64,000 bases of DNA, taken from the NCBI RefSeq assembly GCF_003287935.1, contig NZ_CP030287.1:5845022-5909021 (forward strand). The letters run 5' to 3'. Made by a program: the position numbers and the translations under genes. Origin of the DNA: Streptomyces sp. ICC1. Lineage in GTDB: Bacteria; Actinomycetota; Actinomycetes; Streptomycetales; Streptomycetaceae. Positions 8,476-17,636 of the stretch are shown here, one piece after another. Under the pieces are notes generated by a model that worked only from the letters and a program-made list of their open reading frames with translations, was not told where the DNA came from and ran no database searches. Positions within the stretch are counted from its first letter, which is position 1, and each line of letters begins with the position of its first letter.

Positions 8476-9495
8476 GTGAACCACGACTCCGCCCCCACCA
8501 CCACCCCCGAGACCCTGCGCGCGGCGCTCGGCCGGCTGCTCGACGGACTCCCGCAGAAGCAGGCCACGGCCGCGGTGGAACGGCTGATCGCCAACTACCG
8601 CGGGCTGACCCCGACCAACACGCCCGTCCTGCGGAACCGCTCGGACGTCGCGGCCTACGCGGCCTACCGGATGCCCGCCACCTTCGAGGCCGTACGGTCC
8701 GCCCTCGACGGCCTCGCCGAGGCGGCGCCCCGGTGGTCCCCGGGCTCGCACGTGGACATCGGCGGCGGCACCGGATCCGCGGCCTGGGCGGTGGACGCCA
8801 CCTGGGGCGGCCCGCGCACGACCACGGTGCTGGACTGGGCGGACCCGGCGCTGGTCCTCGGCAAGGAGCTGGCGGCGGCCTCCGCCTCGCCGGCGCTGCG
8901 GGCCGCAGAGTGGCACCGGGCGGTCATCGGCGCCGGGATGAAGGTCCCCGAGGCGGACCTCGTGACGGTGTCGTACGTCCTGGGCGAGCTGACCCCGGAG
9001 GCCCGCCGGGCGGTCGTCGCCGAGGCGGCGCGGGCCGGGCAGGCCGTGGTGCTGATCGAGCCGGGCACGCCGGAGGGCTACCTGCGCGTCCGCGAGGCAC
9101 GCGAGCAGCTGATCGAGGCGGGGATGCGGGTCGCCGCGCCGTGCCCGCACGACGGGACCTGCCCGATCGAGGTCGGGCAGGACTGGTGCCACTTCTCGAC
9201 GCGGGTCAGCCGCTCCTCCCTGCACCGGCAGGTCAAGGGCGGCTCGCTCCCGTACGAGGACGAGAAGTTCAGCTACGTGGCCGCGACCCGCTTCCCGGTG
9301 GAGCCGGCCGCCTCGCGGATCACGCGGAGGCCGCAGATCCGCAAGGGGCTGGTCCTGCTGGAGCTGTGCGGTCCCCTGGAAGGCGAGGGGGCCGGCCTGA
9401 CCCGGGTCAACGTGACCAAGCGCCACGGCGACCTCTACAAGGCGGCGCGGGACGTCGACTGGGGCCAGGCCTGGCCGCCTCCGCAGGAGGCCTGA
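8476..9495 (+). CDS. Rsm22-like small-subunit ribosomal methyltransferase family protein, 339 aa
   Basis: Member of the Rsm22 family (related to mitochondrial ribosome assembly proteins), an S-adenosylmethionine methyltransferase fold probably acting on the ribosome small subunit. The SAM loop HVDIGGGTGSAAWA is near residue 96 and the second motif DLVTVSYVLGELTPEARR is typical. Four cysteines in CPHDGTC-(9)-DWCHFS plus a later one resemble the metal or Fe-S site described for this family. Starts with GTG at 8476. Faces the dimethylargininase gene tail to tail, with only 34 bp of GGGGCC-type repeats between. Confidence 0.85.
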   Translation: MNHDSAPTTTPETLRAALGRLLDGLPQKQATAAVERLIANYRGLTPTNTPVLRNRSDVAAYAAYRMPATFEAVRSALDGLAEAAPRWSPGSHVDIGGGTGSAAWAVDATWGGPRTTTVLDWADPALVLGKELAAASASPALRAAEWHRAVIGAGMKVPEADLVTVSYVLGELTPEARRAVVAEAARAGQAVVLIEPGTPEGYLRVREAREQLIEAGMRVAAPCPHDGTCPIEVGQDWCHFSTRVSRSSLHRQVKGGSLPYEDEKFSYVAATRFPVEPAASRITRRPQIRKGLVLLELCGPLEGEGAGLTRVNVTKRHGDLYKAARDVDWGQAWPPPQEA

Positions 9496-9529
9496 AGCAG
9501 GACCGGGACCGGGGCCGGGGCCGGGGCCG

Positions 9530-10339
9530 CTAGGGCCGCAGCTCCTGGGTGCAGCACTTCACGCTGCCTCCGCCCTTGAGCAGCTCCCCCAGGTCCATCG
9601 GGACCGGCTCGAACCCCCGCGCCCGCAGGGGGTCGAGCAGTCCCGTGGCCGCCTGCGGGAGCAGGACGTGCCGGCCGTCCGACACGGCGTTGAGCCCCAG
9701 GGCCTCCGCGTCGCGGGACTCCGCGATCAGCGCGTCCGGGAAGAGCCTGCGCAGTACCGCCCGGCTGCCCTCGGAGAAGGCGGGCGGGTAGTACATGACC
9801 TCGTCGCCGTCGAGCACGCACAGCGCCGTGTCCAGGTGGTAGAAGCGCGGGTCGACCAGGTCCAGGCCGATGACCGGCCGGCCGAAGAACTCCTGGGCCT
9901 CGTCGTGCGAGAGCGGGCTGGAGCGGAAGCCCCGGCCGGCCAGGATGTAGGTCGCGGTGACGGCGAAGTCGCCCTCGCCCTCGTTGACGTGGGACGGGTC
10001 GTGGACGTCCTGGAAGCCGTTGCTCCGGAACCAGTCCAGATGGATCTCGGCCTCCGCGGCCCGTTCGGGATGGGCGAACCGCGCGCCCAGCACGCGGCCG
10101 TCCACGACGAGGGCGCCGTTGGCCGCGAAGACCATGTCGGGCAGCGCGCGGTCGGGGACGAGGGTCTCGACGGTGTGGCCGAGTGCCAGGTAGCGGTCCC
10201 GCAGGTCCTCCCACTGGGCCTGGGCCAGCGGCAGGTCCACCGGTTTCGCGGGGTCCATCCACGGGTTGATGGAGTACGTGACCTTGAAGTGCGTGGGCGG
10301 GCACATCAGGTAGCGCCGGGGTGTGGCGTCTCTACGCAA
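9530..10339 (-). CDS. ddaH: Dimethylargininase (amidinotransferase fold), 269 aa
   Basis: Pentein-fold hydrolase that turns N-omega-methylated arginines (or arginine itself in relatives) into citrulline and an amine. The family signature MCPPTHFKVTYSINPWM is at residues 12-28, DMVFAANGALV and the active-site His segment RFYHLDTALCVLDG are present, and the nucleophile Cys lies in SVKCCTQELRP at the extreme C-terminus. I chose the TTG at 10339 because GAGGAG lies six bases upstream and the residues before MCPPTHF are usually conserved; the internal ATG codon would be 11 residues shorter. Divergent from a TetR regulator at 10464, likely its controller. Confidence 0.85.
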   Translation of the reverse strand: MRRDATPRRYLMCPPTHFKVTYSINPWMDPAKPVDLPLAQAQWEDLRDRYLALGHTVETLVPDRALPDMVFAANGALVVDGRVLGARFAHPERAAEAEIHLDWFRSNGFQDVHDPSHVNEGEGDFAVTATYILAGRGFRSSPLSHDEAQEFFGRPVIGLDLVDPRFYHLDTALCVLDGDEVMYYPPAFSEGSRAVLRRLFPDALIAESRDAEALGLNAVSDGRHVLLPQAATGLLDPLRARGFEPVPMDLGELLKGGGSVKCCTQELRP

Positions 10340-10463
10340 CGAGGGCTCCTCACGGTGATGAGGAGAGAATCGTCTCTCCTCCGGGGAGACCGCGCAGTGA
10401 ACTGATCGGGTGGTTTTCGGAACGGCTGAAAGACGTGCGGTTCGGGGTTGATAAATTGCCGAA

Positions 10464-11096
10464 ATGAGCGCCAGCCAGCAGCCCAGCACCTCTCCCAGGC
10501 CTCCCGACGCCGCGCGCCGCAGCGACCGCTCCCGGCGGGCCATCCTCGACGCCGCGCTCGCCCTGGTCGGGGAGGTCGGCTACAACAAGCTGACCATCGA
10601 GGCCATCGCCGCCCGTGCGGGCGTCGGCAAGCAGACCATCTACCGCTGGTGGCCCTCGAAGGCGGCGGTGCTGCTGGACGCCTCGCTGGCCCTGGCCGGC
10701 GAGGCCGGGACCGACTCCGAGTGGACCGGCTTCCCCGACACCGGGGACCTGGCCGCCGACCTGAAGTCCGTACTGCGGGCGACGGTGGACGAGTTCAACG
10801 ACGAGAAGTACGAGGCCCCCGCCCGCGCCCTGACCGCGGCCGGAGCCACCGATCCGGAGCTCGGCGCGCGATTCACCGAGCAGCTGCTGGGGCCGCAGCT
10901 CGCGCTGTACGAGGAGCGGTTGCGGGCGGCCCGCGCGGCCGGGCAGCTCGCACCGGACACGGACCTGCGGCTGGTCGTCGAGATGCTGCTGGGGCCGCTG
11001 ACGTACCGGTGGCTGCTGCGCACGGCGCCGCTCACGCACGCGTTTGCGGACGCGCTGGTGGACTCGGTCCTGGGCGGGGTCGGCGCGGGGGCGTGA
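10464..11096 (+). CDS. TetR-family transcriptional regulator, 210 aa
   Basis: N-terminal TetR HTH at about residues 22-70: RRAILDAALALVGEVGYNKL, then TIEAIAARAGVGKQTIYRWW and KAAVLLDA. The C-terminal half is helical and matches the TetR_C group seen in many Streptomyces repressors (LAPDTDLRLVVEMLLGPLTY). It is read divergently from ddaH across 124 bp and probably represses it, though the ligand cannot be read from sequence. ATG at 10464. Confidence 0.9.
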   Translation: MSASQQPSTSPRPPDAARRSDRSRRAILDAALALVGEVGYNKLTIEAIAARAGVGKQTIYRWWPSKAAVLLDASLALAGEAGTDSEWTGFPDTGDLAADLKSVLRATVDEFNDEKYEAPARALTAAGATDPELGARFTEQLLGPQLALYEERLRAARAAGQLAPDTDLRLVVEMLLGPLTYRWLLRTAPLTHAFADALVDSVLGGVGAGA

Positions 11097-11300
11097 ACGG
11101 GTCCCGGACCAGGGCGGGAGCCGGTCCGGAAGCGGGTCCGGGACCGGGGTGGGAAAAGTCATGAGCGCCTGGTGGCCGAGAACATACGGCCGAATTCTGT
11201 GGTTATGTGGGGGCCCCGGCCGGGGGGCGCGGTCACCCGGTGCCCAGGATGGTGGGACCATGTGAGGGTCTGCCGGGGAAACGGTGAGGTGAGGGGATAG

Positions 11301-12050
11301 ATGGGGTCTGAAGCGGGCCGCGTCAAACGCGGCGAGCAGAGCAGGATTTCCCAGTGGCTGCGCCGCAAGCCGAAACCCGACGCCGAGGACCCCGGACGAG
11401 AACGCGAGGCCCTGCTGCTGGCCGTCGCCGCGGCGGGTCTGCCGCTCTCCCCCGCCGCGCATCCCGCGGGCTACCGGTGTTCGTGCGACCGGATCGGCTG
11501 TCCGACGCCCGCACGCCACCCCGTCTCCTTCGCCTGGCAGACCCAGTCGACCACCGACCGCGCGCAGATCGAGCGCTGGGCGCGCAACCAGCCCGCGGCC
11601 AACTTCATCACCGCGACGGGCATGGTCCACGACGTGCTGGACGTCCCGCTCGAAGCCGGACGCAGCGCGCTGGAGCGCCTGCTGGCCGCCGGCATCGAGG
11701 TCGGTCCGGTCGCCGAGTCGGCCGGCACGGGCGACCAGGCCCGGATGCTCTTCTTCACGGCGACCCGCGGGACGCCCGAGGACGAGGACGAGTGGTGGCC
11801 CTGCGAACTGGACTGCCACCCCGAGACGATGGACGAGCACCCGGGCCTGCGCTGGCACTGCCGCGGCAGCTACGTGCTGGTTCCGCCGGCCGCGCTGCCG
11901 GGTGATCTGGCGGTCAGCTGGCTGCGGGGGATGGAGCACCCGCTCCCGGACCCGCTCACCCTGCTGGAGACCCTGACGGACGCGTGCGCGACGTACGCGG
12001 GCGCCTCGGAACACGCCCCGGCAACGGTGGCCTGGCCCCTGGGCCGGTAG
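11301..12050 (+). CDS. Prim-pol-like protein (bifunctional DNA primase/polymerase N-terminal family), 249 aa
   Basis: Chromosomal Streptomyces member of the archaeo-eukaryotic primase-polymerase fold. Recognisable parts are AGLPLSPAAHPAGYRCSCDR, a Cys-rich stretch (CSCDRIGCPTPARHP), then TTDRAQIERWARNQPAANFI and a C-terminal HCRGSYVLVPPAALPGDLAV. In active prim-pols an acidic DxD sits after the strand following ATG; here it reads ATGMVHDVLDVP, so the spacing differs and activity is doubtful. No helicase or primase C-terminal domain follows. A GAGGGG motif lies upstream of the ATG at 11301. These stand-alone proteins have no established role. Confidence 0.75.
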   Translation: MGSEAGRVKRGEQSRISQWLRRKPKPDAEDPGREREALLLAVAAAGLPLSPAAHPAGYRCSCDRIGCPTPARHPVSFAWQTQSTTDRAQIERWARNQPAANFITATGMVHDVLDVPLEAGRSALERLLAAGIEVGPVAESAGTGDQARMLFFTATRGTPEDEDEWWPCELDCHPETMDEHPGLRWHCRGSYVLVPPAALPGDLAVSWLRGMEHPLPDPLTLLETLTDACATYAGASEHAPATVAWPLGR

Positions 12051-12118
12051 GCCGTCAGCTCCGGCGCCCCAGTACCGTGCCGGGCGCCGCGACCCGGTGG
12101 ACCTTTCCGGTCACAGCA

Positions 12119-13123
<1,005 letters not shown>

Positions 13124-13146
13124 CTCTCTGCCCCCCAGAAAGGAAT

Positions 13147-13191
13147 GGATAGCAGCACTTGCCGCTATCCGGTAGTGCCACTATCTATGAT
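13147..13191 (+). promoter_or_regulatory. Overlapping dyads and promoter between membrane protein and MerR genes
   Basis: GGATAG (13147-13152) pairs with CTATCC (13165-13170), and GCACT (13155-13159) pairs with AGTGC (13174-13178), so two inverted repeats interlock. CTATC recurs at 13181-13185. A plausible promoter for the MerR gene is TTGCCG (13159-13164), a 17-bp gap, then TATCTA (13182-13187). The arrangement suits autoregulation by the MerR protein. Inferred from sequence only. Confidence 0.45.
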
Positions 13192-13234
13192 GGGGAGGGC
13201 ACACGCAAGGGACCAGGGACGGACGGACGCGGGC

Positions 13235-13873
13235 ATGCGCATCGGAGAGCTGAGCTCACGGACCGGGGTACCGGTACCGACGATCAAGTACTACGTACGG
13301 GAAGGGCTGCTCCCGGCCGGTCTGCTCAGCAGCCCGAACCAGGCGCGCTACGAAGAGGCCCACGAGCGCCGGCTGCGGCTGATCCGCGGCCTCCTGGAGG
13401 TGGGCAAGCTCCCCCTGTCGGCGATCGGGGAGGTGCTGCGCGCCATCGACGACCAGGAGCGGTCGGTCCACAAGCTGCTCGGCTCCGTGGCGGACCTCCT
13501 GGTGCCCGGGCACGGTGGGGAGGCGGACGCCGAGACGGACCTCGCGCGGGCGAAGGTGGCCCGGATCATCGAGCGGCGCGGCTGGCAGGCGGATGCGGGC
13601 TCCGCGGCGGGAGAGGCGCTGGCCGCCGCGCTGGCCGCGCTGGAGCGGGCCGGCCACGGCGGGTTCGCGGAGGTGCTCGACGCCTACGCGGAGGCCGCCG
13701 AACTGGTGGCCCGCGCGGACCTGGCGTACGTGGCCCGCGAGGTGGCCCGGGAGGACCTCGTCGAATCGGTGGCGGTCGGCACGGTCCTGGGCGACACGAT
13801 GTTCGCGGCGCTGCGCAGGCTGGCCCAGACGGACACCTCCTCCCGCGTCTACGGGACCGCGCCGCCGGACTGA
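13235..13873 (+). CDS. MerR-family transcriptional regulator, 212 aa
   Basis: The N-terminal MerR winged helix is clear: MRIGELSSRTGVPVPTIKYY, VREGLLPAGLLSSPNQARYE and RLRLIRGLLEVGKLPLSAIG. A coiled-coil-like dimerisation helix follows (IGEVLRAIDDQERSVHKLLG). The C-terminal part (about 100-205) is Ala-rich and helical, with no cysteine cluster, so it is not a metal sensor of the classical type. The ATG at 13235 is chosen because MRIGEL is the conserved start; an ATG 15 codons upstream overlaps the likely promoter. Probably controls the divergent membrane protein and itself. Confidence 0.85.
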   Translation: MRIGELSSRTGVPVPTIKYYVREGLLPAGLLSSPNQARYEEAHERRLRLIRGLLEVGKLPLSAIGEVLRAIDDQERSVHKLLGSVADLLVPGHGGEADAETDLARAKVARIIERRGWQADAGSAAGEALAAALAALERAGHGGFAEVLDAYAEAAELVARADLAYVAREVAREDLVESVAVGTVLGDTMFAALRRLAQTDTSSRVYGTAPPD

Positions 13874-13955
13874 CCGCGCCCGCGGGTACCGGCCGCACCC
13901 GCGGAGCCCGGTCACGCCCGCGGCGCCCGGCCGCGTGGCGCGGCCGGTCGCCGAC

Positions 13956-13988
13956 GGGCGGCGGGCGGCGGGCGGCGGGCGGCGGCGG
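13956..13988 (+). repeat. Tandem GGGCGGC heptamers
   Basis: Four perfect head-to-tail copies of GGGCGGC (13956-13983) followed by GGCGG, ending at the stop codon of yaaA. The tract lies between the convergent MerR and yaaA genes. The G-runs could form a quadruplex on the plus strand. Confidence 0.7.
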
Positions 13989-13989
13989 A

Positions 13990-14790
13990 TCAGTGGATCT
14001 GGGTCACGATCACGTCGAGGGACCAAGGCTTGCCCGGCTTCGCGGGCTCCTCGGCCTCCACCGTGAAGCCCAGTTCGCGCAGGGTGGTGACCAGTTCCGC
14101 CGGGGTGGCGGGCACCGCGCCCGCCACCAGCAGGTCGCGGACCAGGCGGCCCTTGGTTGCCTTGTTGAAGTGGCTCACCACCGACCGCTTCTCCACGCCG
14201 TCGACGAGCTGCGAGTGCAGCACCCGCACCGTGGCCGTGCGCCCCGCGACCTCGCCCTTCGGCTTCCACGCGGAGGCGTACGCCGAGGAGCGCAGGTCCA
14301 GGACCAGGCCCTCCCCCGCGGCCCGCGGCATGACCTCGGCCATCGGCGCGCGCCAGAACGCGCCCAGCGCCCCGAGCCCCGGCAGCTTCACGCCCATCGA
14401 GCACCGGTAGGAGGGGATGCGGTCCGTGACCCGGACCGCTCCCCACAGGCCGGAGAAGACCAGCAGGGACTCCTCGGCGGCGGACACCGCCGCCGGGGGC
14501 AGGGTCGACAGGCCCAGGGCGTCGTACAGGACGCCCGTGTAGATCTCCCCCGCGGGCCGGGCGACCGCCGTCAGCAGCTCCGTGTTCTTGGCGACCTCGC
14601 CCCGCAGGCCCTCGCTCAGGCCCAGGACCTCCCGCGCCTTGAGCTCGTCGCCCACGCACAGTTCGACCAGCTCCTCCAGCACCGCCGCCCGTGCCGCGCC
14701 CAGCCCCGGCAGCGACAGCGATTCCGGCTTCAGCGGTGCGCCGGAGCCGCCGGCGGCCTTTCCTTCGGACGGCGGCAGCAGGACGAGCAC
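13990..14790 (-). CDS. yaaA: Peroxide stress protein YaaA (DUF328), 266 aa
   Basis: Family of small cytoplasmic proteins that limit free iron and oxidative damage to DNA in E. coli. Hallmarks are the N-terminal VLLPPSEGKA, GEIYTGVLYDALGL, LLVFSGLWGAVRVTDRIPSY, DLRSSAYASAWKPKG and HFNKATKGRLVRDLL. The GTG at 14790 has AAGGAG upstream and gives the conserved start. The length (266 aa) is normal. The upstream region towards the RNB gene holds a MITE-like element at 14885-15048. Confidence 0.9.
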   Translation of the reverse strand: MLVLLPPSEGKAAGGSGAPLKPESLSLPGLGAARAAVLEELVELCVGDELKAREVLGLSEGLRGEVAKNTELLTAVARPAGEIYTGVLYDALGLSTLPPAAVSAAEESLLVFSGLWGAVRVTDRIPSYRCSMGVKLPGLGALGAFWRAPMAEVMPRAAGEGLVLDLRSSAYASAWKPKGEVAGRTATVRVLHSQLVDGVEKRSVVSHFNKATKGRLVRDLLVAGAVPATPAELVTTLRELGFTVEAEEPAKPGKPWSLDVIVTQIH

Positions 14791-14884
14791 GGTGGTTCTC
14801 CTTCGGACGGGCACGGCACAGCGGCGGGGGTGCGGCCCCCGCCCAGGGTAGACGGCTCGCCGCGCCGCCCGGGCCCGGCGGCCA

Positions 14885-15048
14885 TAGGGGGTGTCTTGCC
14901 GATCAGGCCGGGCTCGCGGTGTCTGGCACCGCGCCTCGCCGCGTTCTCGTCGGTCGGCGACGCTCCGCGTCGCCTCCCTCCTCGGCCTTGCGATCCACGG
15001 CACCAGACACCGCTCCCTGATCCGGCCTGATCGGCAAGACACCCCCTA
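14885..15048. mobile_element. MITE-like element with perfect 27-bp terminal inverted repeats
   Basis: The outer arms 14885-14911 and 15022-15048 are perfect reverse complements (27 of 27), starting TAGGGGGTGTC. A second arm pair lies inside (14916-14926 with 15003-15013, GCGGTGTCTGG). The centre holds a further hairpin, GGCGACGC (14956-14963) with GCGTCGCC (14967-14974). No protein is encoded. The ends are TA...TA, which would fit a TA target duplication as made by IS630/Tc1-type transposases; this is inference. It sits between divergent yaaA and the RNB gene, so it cannot be an ordinary terminator. Similar GC-rich elements are, from memory, scattered in Streptomyces genomes. Confidence 0.75.
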
Positions 15049-15058
15049 GGCTCGACCC

Positions 15059-16504
15059 ATGCCACGCCGTCACATGATCATGACCGGCGCAGACGGGGCT
15101 GCTCTGCGGGCCGCGCTGCGCGAACTGCGGACGAGGCTCGAGGTGCCCCGGGAGTTCCCGGCGCCCGTGCTCGCCGAGGCCGAGCGGGCGGTCGCACACC
15201 CGCTCCTGCCCGACCTCGACTCCACCGACATCCCCCTCTTCACCATCGATCCGCCGACCTCGCGCGACCTCGACCAGGCCATGCACCTGGCGAAGCGCCC
15301 CTCCGGCGGCTACCGCGTGCACTACGCCATCGCCGACGTCGCCGCCTACGTCACCCCCGGCGGCGCGCTGGACGCCGAGGCCCACCGCCGGGTCACGACC
15401 CTCTACTTCCCCGACGAGAAGGTCCCGCTGCACCCGGCCGTGCTCTCGGAGGGCGCGGCCAGCCTGCTGCCCGACCAGACCTGCCCGGCCCTGCTGTGGC
15501 GGCTCGACCTGGACGCGGAGGGACGGGTCGAGCACACCGACGTCCGCCGCGCGCTCGTCCGCAGCCGGGCCAAGCTCGACTACGCGGGCGCTCAGAAGGC
15601 CATCGACACCGGCACCGCCGAGGAGCCGCTGGCCCTGCTCGGGGAGATCGGCCGGCTGCGCGAGGCGCTGGAGACGGAGCGCGGCGGGATCTCGCTGAAC
15701 GTGCCCGAGCAGGAGATCGTCGCGCACGAGGGCTCGTACCGCCTGGCCTACCGGGCCCCGCTGCCGGCCGACGGCTGGAACGCACAGATCTCCCTGATGA
15801 CCGGCATGGCCGCCGCCGAGCTGATGCTCGCCGCGGGGACCGGCATCCTGCGGACCCTGCCCACCGCTCCCGACGGGGCGGTCGGGCGGCTGCGCCGGGC
15901 GGCGAAGGGCCTGCGCATCGAGTGGCCGCACCACGTGCCGTACGCGGAGCTGGTGCGCTCCCTCGATCCGCACCGGCCCGCCGACGCGGCCTTCCTCCAG
16001 GAGTGCACCACCCTGCTGCGGGGCGCCGGCTACACGGTCTTCACCGGCGGCGCGACCCCCGATCCGCTCCTGCACGCGGCGGTCGCGGCCCCGTACGCGC
16101 ACTGCACGGCCCCGCTGCGCCGGCTCGTCGACCGGTACACGGGCGAGCTGTGCGTGGCGGCTTCCGCGGGGGCCGAACCCCCGCGGTGGGCCCTGGACGC
16201 GCTGGACGCGCTGCCCAAGGAGATGGCGGGCGGCACCCGGCTGGCCAACGCGGCGGAGCGGGAGGCCGTGGACCTGGTGGAGGCGGCACTGCTCAAGGAC
16301 CATGTCGGCGAGACCTTCGACGCGACGGTCATCGACGTCAAGGAGCGGGAGCCGCTGGTGGGCACGGTCCAGCTGGAGGACCCGGCGGTGGTCGGCCGCG
16401 TCGAGGCCCCGGCCGGGGGGAGCCTGCCGCTCGGCGACCGGATCAGGGTCCGGCTGACGGCGGCGGACCCCGGGACGTCGAAGGTGCTCTTCGCCCCGGT
16501 CTAG
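15059..16504 (+). CDS. RNB-domain ribonuclease (RNase II/R-like), 481 aa
   Basis: 3'-5' exoribonuclease of the RNB family, as found in actinobacteria. The metal-binding motif is FTIDPPTSRDLDQAMHLAKR near residues 62-81 (several Asp), followed by HYAIADVAAYVTPGGALDAE, TLYFPDEKVPLHPAVLSEGA and CTAPLRRLVDRYTGELC, all standard RNB blocks. The full OB-fold and S1 domains of RNase II/R are missing or reduced, as usual for this shorter actinobacterial group. The ATG at 15059 lies only 10 bp past a MITE-like element and has no clear Shine-Dalgarno sequence; ATG codons at 15074 and 15080 are alternatives. Confidence 0.85.
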   Translation: MPRRHMIMTGADGAALRAALRELRTRLEVPREFPAPVLAEAERAVAHPLLPDLDSTDIPLFTIDPPTSRDLDQAMHLAKRPSGGYRVHYAIADVAAYVTPGGALDAEAHRRVTTLYFPDEKVPLHPAVLSEGAASLLPDQTCPALLWRLDLDAEGRVEHTDVRRALVRSRAKLDYAGAQKAIDTGTAEEPLALLGEIGRLREALETERGGISLNVPEQEIVAHEGSYRLAYRAPLPADGWNAQISLMTGMAAAELMLAAGTGILRTLPTAPDGAVGRLRRAAKGLRIEWPHHVPYAELVRSLDPHRPADAAFLQECTTLLRGAGYTVFTGGATPDPLLHAAVAAPYAHCTAPLRRLVDRYTGELCVAASAGAEPPRWALDALDALPKEMAGGTRLANAAEREAVDLVEAALLKDHVGETFDATVIDVKEREPLVGTVQLEDPAVVGRVEAPAGGSLPLGDRIRVRLTAADPGTSKVLFAPV

Positions 16505-16631
16505 GAGGCGGGTCGCTCCGGGCGGGTCCGGTCCACGGCCCCGTTTGCTCTGGTCACCTGACCACGCGGCTGCCATCATCGGCCGGAGCCCGGGTCCACC
16601 GGCCGCGCGACAGCAGGGGGAGGGCCCGCGG

Positions 16632-17537
16632 ATGGGGTCCGTCGACGTCATCGAGGTACCGGGCGGGGACGCTCCCGCGCCGCACGCCCGCTCGGCACGA
16701 CGCCGGCGGCCGGCCCCGGCCCTGCGGCCGCTCATCGTCAACTACACGGGGTTCCACACCGAGTTCACCGAGCCGAGGCACCGGCTGGAGCTGCCCACCG
16801 GATACGTGACGCTGGTCTTCAACTTCTGCGACGGCCTGTGGGTGACGCGTACGGAGGAACTCGGCGAGGCCCTGCTGCGGCCCGCCTCCCGCGCCATGGT
16901 CAGCGGCCCGCGCACGGTGCCGGCCATCGGGGTGCACGCGGGCGTCGTGCACGGGCTGGAGGTGAACATGAGCCCGCTGGGCTGCTACCGGCTGTTCGGC
17001 GTCCCCATGTGGCACTTCGAGGACGCGCACGTGGACCTGGCGGACGTGCTCGGCCCGGGCGGCCGGTTCCTGACCGAGCGGCTCCGGTCGCTCGGCTCGT
17101 GGACGGAGCGCTTCGCCCTGCTCGACGAGGTGCTCTGTGCCCGCCTGGAGCGCGGCCCGCTGCCCGCGCCCGAAGTCCGCGGCGCGCTCTCCGGGTTGTG
17201 GGCGGACAGCCGCTCGCTGACCCGGGTGAGCTCCGAGACCGGGTGGAGCGCGCGCACCCTGCGGGCCCGGTTCCGCGAGCAGGTGGGCCTGTCCCCCAAG
17301 GCCGTGGCCCGGGTGTTCCGGCTCCAGCACGCGCTGGGGCTGCTGGCGGCGGGGACGGCGGCCGCGCACGTCGCGGCCGTCTGCGGCTACCACGACCAGG
17401 CGCACCTGAGCCGCGAGGTGAAGGCGATGACGGGGCTGCCCCCGTCCCGGTTCGTCCGGCTCCGCGGCGGGCTGGCCCCGGGCTCGGCGCTGGACCGGAT
17501 GCCGGGCCGGGTCAGCAGCGTGATGCTGTCGGGCTGA
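16632..17537 (+). CDS. AraC-family transcriptional regulator, 301 aa
   Basis: A sensor domain of about 190 residues (NYTGFHTEFTEPRHRLELPT, VTLVFNFCDGLWV) is followed by a C-terminal double-HTH AraC domain at about 205-290 (LTRVSSETGWSARTLRARFR, LSPKAVARVFRLQHALGLLA, VCGYHDQAHLSREVKAMTGL). The N-terminal half matches the DUF6597-like domain that often precedes AraC HTHs in actinobacteria; that label is from memory. ATG at 16632. It stands alone, and its target is not obvious from neighbours. Confidence 0.85.
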   Translation: MGSVDVIEVPGGDAPAPHARSARRRRPAPALRPLIVNYTGFHTEFTEPRHRLELPTGYVTLVFNFCDGLWVTRTEELGEALLRPASRAMVSGPRTVPAIGVHAGVVHGLEVNMSPLGCYRLFGVPMWHFEDAHVDLADVLGPGGRFLTERLRSLGSWTERFALLDEVLCARLERGPLPAPEVRGALSGLWADSRSLTRVSSETGWSARTLRARFREQVGLSPKAVARVFRLQHALGLLAAGTAAAHVAAVCGYHDQAHLSREVKAMTGLPPSRFVRLRGGLAPGSALDRMPGRVSSVMLSG

Positions 17538-17636
17538 ACCGCGAACCGGTCCCTCTCCGCGCGGTGTGCCGTTTTTGACAAGACAGGCGCGCGGCGGCTT
17601 GTCACGCTCGGCGCACGGCAGCCCTGCGGCAGCCCG

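Noticed and set aside
9496..9529. GGGGCC tandem copies as a functional repeat
   Set aside because: Only three copies in a short convergent gap; expected by chance in DNA of this composition.
14885..15048. Large hairpin as an intrinsic terminator
   Set aside because: The flanking genes diverge from it, so neither transcript would reach it.
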